Positions 1-9,916 of a stretch of DNA of 64,000 bases are shown here, piece by piece. The DNA lies in NCBI RefSeq assembly GCF_021018805.1, contig NC_086254.1, positions 4,451,001 to 4,515,000 on the forward strand, written 5' to 3'. The notes beneath the pieces are model-generated. The model made no database searches. It was given only the letters and a program-made list of their open reading frames with translations, and had not been told where the DNA came from. The stretch's first letter is position 1; each line of letters opens with the position of its first letter. The translations under genes were made by a program, and so were the position numbers. The stretch is from Prinia subflava (Eukaryota; Chordata; Aves; Passeriformes; Cisticolidae).

Positions 1-602
1 CTCAGCAAACTCTGGCTTCAGGCATAACCCCAGTGTGCCACCCCTGATCAAACTGATCTGATTTTCTGAGGAGTGCCTGGAGCGTGTGCTCACTGTTGGA
101 AGTATCCACAGCCTGCTCAGAGCAGTTTCTGGCATCAGCACTCTGTGACTACTTGAACAATTTCTAAATGTTCATCTTCCTTTTCAATACATCGTTTAAA
201 AAAAAAATCCCTGTTAGATTTCCAAATATTTTGACACTGCATTCCAGCATCTGAGTAGTTTCATTTTTTTGACATTTCTAATCTGAACAGGGAGGATTTT
301 ATTGAGCACCTAATGTCAAAATATCTGAAGTGCTAAATATCTGCAGATGTTATCTTAACATAAGTGGGAAAGCTGTATTCTGTACCATTACACTGTCCCA
401 AATTTTTCAGCTCCCATCAAATTACTGTGGAATGTAGAGAATCTTTTGTATTTTCATAAACTGTTGGCTTTCCCAAACACACTGGGTGCTTTCTGCTGTG
501 TATGTCTTCATTCACAAGTGGAGGACCCACCTGTTTATAGTGAATGACTTTCCTATGAATTTGCTTTATTGCTAATCAGGACTGAGCATCATCTTCCCTT
601 GG
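1..602. other. Non-coding stretch, nothing specific seen
   Basis: No ORF of 60 codons or more lies here on either strand. The only visible low-complexity element is an A run near 198-207. I see no repeat end, hairpin or motif cluster that I could name. Confidence 0.6.
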
Positions 603-714
603 GTAGGGCTGGACAGGGCTTGGAGCAACTTGGGCTGGTGGAGGGTGTTCCTGCCTATGGCAGGGGTGAAATGAGATCAACTTGAAGGTCCCTTCCTACC
701 CAGACCATTCTGTG
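603..714 (+). mobile_element. CR1 LINE, 3' end fragment
   Basis: The segment carries the diagnostic avian CR1 3' untranslated signature in order: GGACAGGGCTTGGAGCAAC, then a 'gtggagggtgttcctgcc' block, then AAGGTCCCTTCC and finally ACCATTCTGTG. CR1 copies end in short ATTCTATG-type repeats, so the order of these blocks puts the element on the plus strand. Only about 110 bp remains, the usual 5'-truncated form, and several substitutions suggest an older copy. It carries no open reading frame. Confidence 0.88.
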
Positions 715-3700
715 CTTGTTTTACACTTGCAAAAGCTCAGAGACATCTCTAGTGGTTGATTAGTCAGATATTGAAAGTTTTGCACCCAAGGGAGATCCTG
801 AATTACTTTGGAATAGAACTTGGGAGGTGTGGGCCCCGAAGAGCCCATCCAACTTCTTGACATTTTCTTTCATATTCCTTACTGCCTCCTTCAATCCTGA
901 GCTTTTAACATGCTACTTTCTCATGTAGCTGTTCCTTCAGAGCTCCTGTTTTCCTCCAAATTACAACTTTTTTTCCATTCATCCTCACAGTGATGAAATT
1001 TTATTTGCTGAAGGCTGTTAGAAGGGAGTTGTTTTTTTTCCCTATGTGAGTCTTGCACTGTTGGAGCCTTTGGGAGTTGCTGACAGTGTAGAGTCCTCTG
1101 GAAAAAGGGACATAAAACGTGTTATGCTGTGAATCCTGCAAATGTAGTTAGTACCAAAGTCAGGAAAAACATTCTCCCAAAAAAACTCCACCCTATCTCT
1201 CTTTTCCACAGACATCCCCTTGGAGGTGGTGGGGAAAGGGTGGAGCTGTGTTTATACCAGAAATTAGTACTTTTTGCAGTGTACACTCCCATTTGCATAG
1301 GGAAGAGCTAAATGAGAGGAATAGTTTCTAATTGGTATCCACTGATCAGTTTGATGCCTTTCAAGTGAATTACAGATAATAAGGGAAGAAGAATTAAGCC
1401 CACCTGCTGATGCTGTTTCTGAGTTTCCTTGCTGCTGCACTAACATTTTTTTTTTAATCAGGAATAGGAAATGAGGCTTAGGCCTTTGATATGAAATGCC
1501 CACAGTTGGAAAGGGTGGCAATGAGGAGTCTTTCTTTCACTTTGCAAGGCTATTACCCACTTAACCAGCTGGTTTGTGTTTAATTTTTGAGCACTTACGA
1601 AATTACAGCTCCCTCCCCATTGCTTTTCAAGGGCTTAGTTATGAAATGTGTGGATTTAATGTTGCTGTCAAACAGTGCTGAATGGGATGGTTGCTTCAGG
1701 AAGAACGTACTGAATTTCTTGTAGGAGAATACTTGAGTGGCTTGATTTGCAGAGTGCCATTTCTTTTTAGTGCAGTAATTTATTTACTTTTAGTTATGTT
1801 TGATATCTGACTCTGGAAGCAGTGGAGCCTTGTGCAGATGTGAATGTTGGTGAGGACAAGGGAAAGATGAGGGACAAAGTTCCAGGTTTTCAGGACTCTC
1901 ACCCCTGTGTGTGTCTCTGTGTTCAGAATCCTGCTGCCATCTCTTATTTCTCTCTTGTCAAATACTGGTGGAGAGACAAGAACAATCTCTACACCACACC
2001 ATTTCTAAGAGACCTGTGCAGAGCTGATCTAATATTGAGTTGTCACTTTGTATGGGTGATGGAGAAATATCTTGTGCTCCTGAGATTTGAAGACATGAGA
2101 ATAAAGGAAGATCCTGAGGATGGGAGACTTCATCACCAGCTTTCCATAGAGAGCAGATGGACAGGCCAAGCTACTCTTGCAAAGAGTTTTTTAGTAAGTT
2201 TAAGCCAAGCTGTTGACAGTGCAAGCTTTTTGCGTGTGTGAGTGGCAAGATGTGTCTGAGGGGGTGTGAGACAAAGCAGAGAGGTTGAAGGAGGCCACAG
2301 AGTACAAGGGGTGGTGCAGTTGGTAGAAAGCTGAACTGGAGCCAAGATTTGGGGGTGAAGCAGATGGACACATTCTATTTACACTTTAGGGACTCTTGCC
2401 TTTGCCCCCTTTTTTGCGTAGGTTTTTCATTAAACAAGTTAATATGATAGGTGCAGTAACACTTGTGTTTTTTGTGGTAACTAATTCCAGTTTGGGCTGC
2501 TCAAAAGCATCAACACAAGGAGGGTTTATGCAAGGACAGGATGTGAGCAGGGTAAGCCTCATCCACACAAGCTAGGTACCTAAATCCCCATTACAACTAC
2601 CCTGGGGTGCTTTGCCATGTGGAAATGGGATTGCAAGGAATTGGTATCCAGGTAGAATTGGGATTGCAAGCCCAGGAGTAGGAACAAAGATGAATTTTCC
2701 AGAGAAGTTTGAGGTTGGTTTCATGTTTTAGAGACTTCAAGGTGAAAGCAAGAGGTAAGGATTGAATTCTCATGTTGCTGAATCCTAGACTTTGTTCTTA
2801 CTCCATTCCTTGTTATTAAATAGAGAACCAAAAGTGTTCCTCCAAATAATAACTTCTGGTGGAGTTTAATTTCAATTTAACATGAAGTGCTAGGCAAAAG
2901 CATGTTCCATGCATTTCAATGTTGTCTTCTCTAGGTGAGCCTGTTAGAAGGATAAAGGCAGCAGAGTCAGTACAGCTCCATTTGGGAAGCTGCAGAAATG
3001 CACAACTGCAAAACACACAGTTCACTCAAAAGGAACTCTGTGCTGTCATCAGTGAGGGTTCAGACTGTGCCTGTTTGGGCAGAGGTGGCAAATGGAGTTG
3101 TACCAGGGACAGTGGCCAGCCTGGCATGGCTCATTATTCCATCTCCAGGTCAGTGTGAGCAATGGAGAGCCCTCCCTAATGGGATCTGTGTGCGTTGGAG
3201 GCTGAGCAGCACTGGGAATATGTGGTAGACTAGGATTAAAATACTGTTAAATCTTGATGGAATTGTAGAGTTGGGCAAAAATCCATGAAGTGAGATTTGA
3301 TTATGGACAGCCACAGAGGCAGGAATAATTAAATGCACAGATTTAAATAAGAGATTCTAAAGGTAGTGGGATCCCAGGGGTGGGATGGGAGTCTGTGGAA
3401 GATGTCAGAATGAAGTGTTGCTCTAAAGTCAGCAGAAGAAATGCCATGTTGGAGTTGGATGCCACAGATACTCTGACCAGATGTAACATTTACTATTAAA
3501 TAATCCACGGTGCTGCATGACACACAAGTAAAACTCTCATGGACTGTGGTACCTGCATGTGTGTGTGTTGGTGGTTCTCAGAGACATCAAGTTTCAGCAT
3601 TTATTGGAACTTCAAACTTTTAGCTGTTAAACTCATGTGAAAGCCAGTCCTAATTGTGCTGCACATCTGAGCCCCAGGACCTTAAATACTGTAAAGGGAT

Positions 3701-4033
3701 GTGTTTATCTGTGAAGGAAAGTGTTTGGCTCAGAAAGGAATGTGTCTTTCATGGTAGATGGTGTGTGAATATGTTGTACAGTTAAATAATTAGACTGCTT
3801 AACTTTGGAGAGTCAGTAGGTGTGTGTTACACACAGCTGAAAATAGCATCAGCACAAAAAAGCTGTTCTGAATATACCATGACTGGTGGTCATTTAGGCT
3901 AACTCATGGTTTTCAGAAACTGGACAAGAAGTGGGTATAGACTCATTCTGATGCTGACATACACGTGATTACAGAAAGTCTAGGAACTGATTAAATGTTT
4001 CCTGTGAGTGTAGCACTGCAAAATACCCTCACT
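715..4033. other. Non-coding stretch with short unrecognised ORFs
   Basis: The longest ORF is 139 codons on the plus strand at 1822-2241. It has no signal peptide, recognisable domain or splice context and lies among equally short ORFs in other frames, so I do not call it a gene. A run of T lies near 1447-1455. Codon use and composition do not differ from the surroundings. Confidence 0.55.
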
Positions 4034-4048
4034 GTCACTGCAGTGACA
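4033..4048. repeat. 16-bp perfect palindrome
   Basis: The sequence TGTCACTGCAGTGACA equals its own reverse complement across all 16 bases, centred between 4040 and 4041. It contains two TGTCA/TGACA half sites of the kind bound by TALE homeodomain proteins (MEIS/TGIF family knowledge). It could equally be chance, or a junction effect of the LTR-like segment that may begin inside it. Confidence 0.7.
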
Positions 4049-4605
4049 AGAAATTTTGTTGGATGGTTCTTTAGCAACTTTTCCATTCCTAAGTAAATGA
4101 AGGCTAGGAAAAACTTACTGTAGAAATGAGCTTTGCTTTTCTGTGCCATCAGATTTCGAACAACATTTAATAAAAGACTTCACCAAAATGCATAAGTGAG
4201 TGAAACATCTCCATTTAACCAAGTTGTACTAGGTCCCTCAACCACCAAAGCAAGATGACACTGAGGAATGGCTCTGTGAAAATCCCCTGTTTTGAAGTTC
4301 ATTAAGGACTGATAAACTTTATTCTGGACTCATAACATATGCTTCTTGCTCGGGCTCCTGATTTGTCTCCTTGGATAGCGCATCCAAATCCACAAGTAAC
4401 ATGCAAGTTTGCATTTCATTTTGAGCCCAGCAGGCATACAGCAGTGAGGTTGCAAGACCTTTCCAAGTGAGCCTGGAGGGACTTGTTGGCTAGAGTTTGG
4501 ATCTCTGGCAAGCAGCTCCCTCCAGCTCTCTTCAGTAATAAACTCAGGGTTCAGTCCCCGGCCTCGCGCAGATACCGAGCGCGGTTGCGTGTCTCTGGGT
4601 AATCA
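4039..4605 (+). mobile_element. Possible LTR; only the polyA/U5-like 3' end is supported
   Basis: An AATAAA at 4537-4542 is followed within about 20 bases by a very CpG-dense stretch, seven CpGs between 4559 and 4589, in otherwise CpG-poor DNA. It is followed by a segment ending in CA at 4605. This layout resembles the R/U5 end of an avian endogenous-retrovirus LTR. GTCAC follows the CA at 4606-4610 and also precedes a TG at 4034-4038, which would give a 567-bp LTR with a 5-bp target-site duplication. However, the left copy lies in a palindrome that can produce this match by itself, and the body of 4039-4300 does not look LTR-like to me. The 3' end is plausible; the left boundary is a guess. 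Confidence 0.35.
4537..4542 (+). promoter_or_regulatory. Polyadenylation signal AATAAA in LTR-like end
   Basis: A canonical AATAAA hexamer lies just upstream of the CpG-dense U5-like stretch. Its position about 63 bases before the proposed LTR end fits a short U5. Function is inferred only from position. Confidence 0.35.
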
Positions 4606-4610
4606 GTCAC

Positions 4611-7600
4611 TGTGAAGGCACAGATGTTTCAAGATGCACAGCAATGGGTGCAGCATGAAAGAGAGGCAACAGCAGGGTCATGCTACAGATGCAACCACAT
4701 CTCACATGTGTTCGTTCATGACAGGAGAATTCTTGCAGCATTTGTGGTTTTCTGGTTGCTAATCCCATCAAACGAGGGCTAAAAGGCTAATAATGCTTGG
4801 GACCTACTGCTGCTCCTTTAGCCATGCAGTGCCAGGTGATGCCTCCACTGCAGGCAGATCCAGGAGAAGGGCACTAAAGTAACAGAGAGGGGTGCAGGAT
4901 TGTCCCAGGCGGTGGCTGAAATTAATTTGGACAGCAATTCTAATAAAGTCAGAAGGATTAAAGAAATTTGGGGCTAAAAGATGTCCTAGCTGTTACCTGG
5001 GTGTGGAGGTAAGAGATGAAAAAACTCCTGCGTTTTTTTAATTCTTGTCCTCTAAATGAAATACACTCAAACCTAAAAAAGAGGAAGCCAGAGCAAGTCA
5101 GGATTCAGTTTGATGTTTCATTTGTGTGTACATAATGACTTTTGTAGCAGTAATGCTAAAGAAGTTTTGGCGTGTATCCACTGTGGGAAGTGCAGGGCCT
5201 GTGTTCATTGCTAGGTGGTCCTTCATTCTGAAAACCTTGAGGGACACCCACGGCAGATGGGCTTTAATTACACTGTGTCCTGCTGCCAGTGACTGTCAAA
5301 TGTGTCTCCCCAGATCAAGCACTAGAGCTTTCTGTTGAAGGTGTCAGGTCTTGCTCTCATGGAAAGAGTTTCCTGCAGCATGAGCTGTAGAAAGTGCTGT
5401 GGTACCCCTGAGACACCGACAGAAACTGTGAAGTATCTTGGTTAATTAGTTCTTCAGCGGCCAATTTGGATGGAGATACAAACCTGTTGCTGTTGTCAGC
5501 CGGTGTTTTAGCCTCAACGGCAGAGGCCTGTGCTAAGTAACAAAGGTTCTGGTTTTCTCTTTACTGGTGTGGAGACTTGTTAAACCCATATGGCTCGGAG
5601 TACTTATCTAGGGATGGCTCTGCTGTGTTGCTGCAGGGCTCTGCACTGTAAAAAGTTACAGCCCATTCAAGGAGGGGAACCAGCTACTCCTAAACTTGGC
5701 TTGTTTGATCTTTTCGAACTTAGCCTCCAGTGATTAAGCAAACAGTGTGTTTTCAAGCATTCTCCAGTTGTGTGATCTGCTAAACACATCTCGCAGTGTG
5801 ATCTGCCAGAGATGCCTTGAACACTGTCCTTGTGCTGAGCACTCCCTGCTCCTTGTGGGAACATAAATAAGCAGTTATTTCTATTGCATCTGGTCTGTCT
5901 GGGTGGGATGCAGAGGATGGGTATGGATTTATGTTTAACCTAAAGTTGAAGGTTCTTGCTTTTGTCTTAATATTAGCACTCACAGCAAGGCAGCAGCTCT
6001 TTATTAGCTACCCAGGAAAACAGTCCATTCTCCTTGCAATGAACTCCTCATCTGCAGTGTGGTGTGTCTGTGCAAAGGGGTCATTCTTGCCCTGCCCTTG
6101 TTTTAGGGCAGCAGAACATCTACCAAGCAGCAGGGCTGATTGGGACACCAACCATGAAACTGTAAACTCCTTACAGACCAGTGTAACCAGGTCCCTCCCA
6201 CCATTCATGGGGAACATGGATGAGCATTGACATGGCTCCATTAATGCCTAGTGGGCACTTTTTTTTGTTCTGCAGTGGCTGTCCTTTGACACTCAGCACT
6301 GGTCTCCTATACCTGAACAAATGTGAATGTTGTACACACTGGAATATAAATCTTTACCCTGGAATCTGTGTTCTGCTACAGGTTCAGCTGTTAAGCTTTG
6401 GTGTTTGCTGACTGATGCGGAAGAGACAGCAAAAGTAAATTTGATGCCTCAAACACATTTGAAGTGGTCAGGAGTAAGAGAGGATGGTTTTCCTGAAGTA
6501 TATCAAAAGCTGATTGTTTATCAGTCCTTTGTCCTTGAAGTTGTGATGATTACAGAGTAGATGGGTGTCCTTTTTCCTGTCCACATTGGTTTGTACCTTA
6601 TTTATATTTGAAATCAGCAGAAACTCTGATCTTCACCTGGATTTTATGGCAGTTTGTAGATCTGTAAATGTGAATATGCTGTGACAGCAAACCCTAAATC
6701 AGCCCTTGGTCACTGCAAGCTGGAACCATTTGAAAACCTGTGTAACCTTTTGACCAAACCTGGGCTGATGTTCAACAGCTTTAACAAGAACTGAAGCCAG
6801 AACAGCCCTGATGACTTCAGACTTTCCTTATGAGCCAGCTGTAGGCTCTAAAGTACACCCAGGTTGGGACAGAGGATGCTGTGGGTCAGCTGCACCATTT
6901 GGGCAGGAATGTGCTTCCTCCCAGTGGGATCCATTGAGAAATGCTTTGGCACTGAAAAGCAGTGGGCACTTCTCCTTTTCACCACTGCTGCTGGGTACCA
7001 GCCATCTCAGGGCAGTCCTTGCCAGCATCTGTCATGGTTTTCCTTTGCTCCCCATGGCTCTGAACAGTGTCACACTGAGCAGCACCTGGGAAATCATCCT
7101 GTAGCTCTGCACAAACCCTGCACCACACCACTGTGTCAGGTTTGCTGCTCCAGGTGTGCAGCTGGTTTGAAATGTGTGTTAAATCCCGTGTTCTGGCACA
7201 GATCCTTGTGCAGCTTGATGTCCCATCCATGGGGATTGGAGCAGGCAGGGCTGAGCTAGCTGTGGGTCTGCAATAACCAGCTGAATAGAAGCTAATTTCA
7301 GTTTGAGTGCAATAATCAGCCTCTGCTGGTGCAGTAGTGTGGGCTCTCTCCCATTTCCTGTTAGCTGAAAGAGTCCCAGTTTCTGAGAGGGTGTTGGAGG
7401 AGCTAAGAAGTAATCATCAAGATTTTTCTACTGCACATGACAGAGGAGAGTTGAACCACTGATGTTTATGTAACAAAACTCTGTGGAACCTGTATAGAAA
7501 GGGAAGGTGCTTTTATTTCAAAACACATCAATATGTTGATTCTACCCACTCACATTCTTGCAACTGTGAGCACTTGTGTGGTCTGGATTGGATCACATGT

Positions 7601-7908
7601 GGGACATGGACAAAAAGGGACAATGGTTGTCACATCCTCTGTCTTTTGAGTCTTTCCAGGCTGTTGCAGAAAGCTGGATTTTGGAGAGTCTTTCATGCCT
7701 TCTAGATGTCATCAATAGTTATGATGTTACCTTCTGACTTGGGAGTTTGCTTACTTCAATGTCAGTAACTACTACTTTGGGCTTCTGCCTGTTGTCTTTG
7801 ACCTCATTTTGGCTGCTGTTTGTCTGCCTACTGAGCACAGTGTGTGTAACCTTCATGTGTATTTCCTTCTCAGCAATGTTAATGTTCCTGTCAAAAAAAC
7901 CAGTTGGC
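4611..7908. other. Non-coding stretch with short unrecognised ORFs
   Basis: ORFs reach only 131 codons (plus strand, 6864-7259) and overlap other ORFs of similar length on both strands, as expected by chance in sequence of this composition. None reads as a known protein. I see no tandem repeat or strong inverted repeat here. Confidence 0.55.
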
Positions 7909-7957
7909 ACTTGGACTAGGTGATTGCTGTAGGTCCCTTCCAACAGGGACTATTCTA
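7909..7957 (+). mobile_element. CR1 LINE, short 3' end remnant
   Basis: ACTTGGACTAGGTGATTGCT followed by GTAGGTCCCTTCCAACAGGG matches the terminal CR1 block (…GGACTAGATGAT…AGGTCCCTTCCAAC…). The trailing ATTCT agrees with a plus-strand 3' end. Only about 50 bp can be assigned, so the family cannot be given. Confidence 0.7.
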
Positions 7958-9580
7958 GAAAATAATTTCCCTGTGTGTGACATACCTGTGCCTTTTGAGA
8001 TGCATGCTGTGGGCCGAGTTCCATCCGATGCACCTGCAGATCCAGGTTTGTCTTTGGGATCTTGGAGTTGATTTGGATGTGACAGCATGGGGGCTTCTCT
8101 GGGTTTGCTGCCATACAGACAGTCCTGGTGTGTCCTGAAGCATCTTCCTGAGTGCTCTGCTCCCAGCTCCTGCTCCTGGGCTCTCCAGCCTGCCCGTGCA
8201 ACCAGACCAACCCCAAACCCCCAAACATCATTTAGTGTTCAAATTGCACAGCCCTCTCCCTCACTCCAGTGACTGAATTCCACTTCATTGATGCAATAGG
8301 ATGCTTCAGGCCATTTTCTCCAGGGCAGGGATTGCAACTCCTCATGTGATTAAAGTCACTTGGCCAGCAGCCCTTATCACAGCAGGGTTCATTCCTCCAG
8401 TAAGAGTGGCTGGTGCATGTTAACTACACTGGGGTTCCAGCTTTCCTAGCCTTGGGATTTCTGCCTCCATAGTGAGAATACGCTGGGATTTGTGGTGATC
8501 CCACCTGAGCCCCACAGGATATTTGGATAATGGGCATCCAGCAGGATCTGGGTGCCTGCAGCCATCGATCTCCAGAGGCACAGTAGATGTTTTTATTGCC
8601 CTTGCTTATCTGGCTGTCCCTCACTCTTTTAATATGAACCATACCAAATAAAGCTGACTGAGGATGGAAGATTATCTGTGGTATTCGTCACTTGTAGGAA
8701 GGGACTTGGTTCAGTGTTGGCTTTTAGCATTTGCTAGGCCTTGTCTCCTTGACAGAAAACAACAGACTAAAGTGATTACCAAGAACAGCTGCTTAGAAGG
8801 GGCTTTGAATATTTTTTCCGCCTTTGCTGACCTGAACCACAGCAATTATAAGTTCTGGTTATTGTAAACTTACCACAGAACACAAGGCATACCTTAAAAT
8901 GATGTCATGTCTAGACACACAATTCAGGTATAAATTATGGAGAGAAAGTAGCTTGTTCAGTGGTTAAACTGTAAAAATTTAACAAGATATTTCTGTGTCT
9001 TTAGCCTTCACTCTTGCATACGTATTTCTTTACCTCTTACCAGGAGAATTCTGTGACTGCCTCTTAATTTTTTTGTGTTAGGAGATGGAATTTCCTCTCT
9101 GTTCTCCATTTCATTTCCTATTTCTGCCTTGCTGGGTCTCAAGGGAAGCAGTGTAGCCATCTACTCAGAGTCCAGAACTGGAGAAGAAGACTCTTGGGTC
9201 CAGTCATGACTCAGGCAAGGTCACACAAGGGGTGATGTACAGCAACCTTTCCAAAATTTGGCTTGCTATTTTGGGTAGCTTTGTTTTATGGGGTGGTAGG
9301 GGAAAGAGAACTCTGCTGTAGTGCCCAGGTGCCTGATTTTCCAAACACTCAGAATTTGGAGTCTCGGCAACATCCCAATGAGCCTGCGTGGGCCTTACAT
9401 TTCAGGGGAAGTCCGACCCCATTTCCAGCAGGCTCATCCCTGTGGTGTGAGCTGGATTTCTGTCTGCAGTCACTGCTGCAGCCCTCAGGGGAATGGTGGG
9501 CACAGCTGATGGGCCGTGTCACACCTGGGGACTCGAGCCCTGCAGGCTCAGAGCAGGGGTGGCTGTCACAGGTGCTGGGG
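7958..9580. other. Non-coding stretch before the 21-bp minisatellite
   Basis: Only overlapping short ORFs on both strands occur, none recognisable. The plus-strand ORF starting at 9263 runs into the minisatellite and owes most of its 279 codons to the repeat, so it is not treated as a gene. No other repeats are visible. Confidence 0.55.
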
Positions 9581-9916
9581 AGCATCATGTGCAAATCAGT
9601 GAGCAGTGTGTGCAAATCAGTGAGCATCACGTGCAAATCAGTGAGCAGTGTGTGCAAATCAGTGAGCACCACATTCAAATCAGTGAGCAGCACGTGCAAA
9701 TCAGTGAGCATCATGTGCAAATCAGTGAGCAGTGTGTGCAAATCAGTGAGCACCACATTCAAATCAGTGAGCAGCGTGTGCAAATCAGTGAGCAGCGTGT
9801 GCAAATCAGTGAACAGTGTGTGCAAATCAGTGAGCATCATGTGCAAATCAGTGAGCAGTGTGTACAAATCAGCGAGCACCACATTCAAATCAGTGAGCAG
9901 CACGTGCAAATCAGTG
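9581..9916. repeat. Minisatellite: 16 tandem copies of a 21-bp unit
   Basis: Sixteen head-to-tail 21-bp units fill the interval exactly, with no indel between them. Twelve units carry GTGCAAATCAGTG; three have ATTCAAATCAGTG (9665, 9749, 9875) and one GTACAAATCAGCG (9854). Variation is concentrated in the first 11 bases (AGCATCATGTG, AGCAGTGTGTG, AGCACCACATT, AGCAGCACGTG, AGCAGCGTGTG). The variants follow a partly repeating order, so the array grew in multi-unit blocks of about four to six units. Because 21 is divisible by three, long ORFs cross the array: two plus-strand frames (279 and 168 codons) and a minus-strand frame (203 codons) made of seven-residue repeats. These are repeat artefacts with no signal peptide, domain or flanking gene structure. 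Three units (9628, 9691, 9901) contain a canonical CACGTG E-box directly before CAAAT. Confidence 0.97.

Noticed and set aside
1822..2241. 139-codon ORF as a small gene
   Set aside because: No recognisable domain or regulatory context; length is within chance expectation for a 64-kb window.
4460..4575. tRNA-derived SINE, from an A-box-like TTGGCTAGAGTTTGG and a B-box-like GGTTCAGTCC
   Set aside because: No acceptor or anticodon stems can be formed around these boxes, and the LTR-end reading explains the GGTTCAGTCCCC/CpG stretch better.
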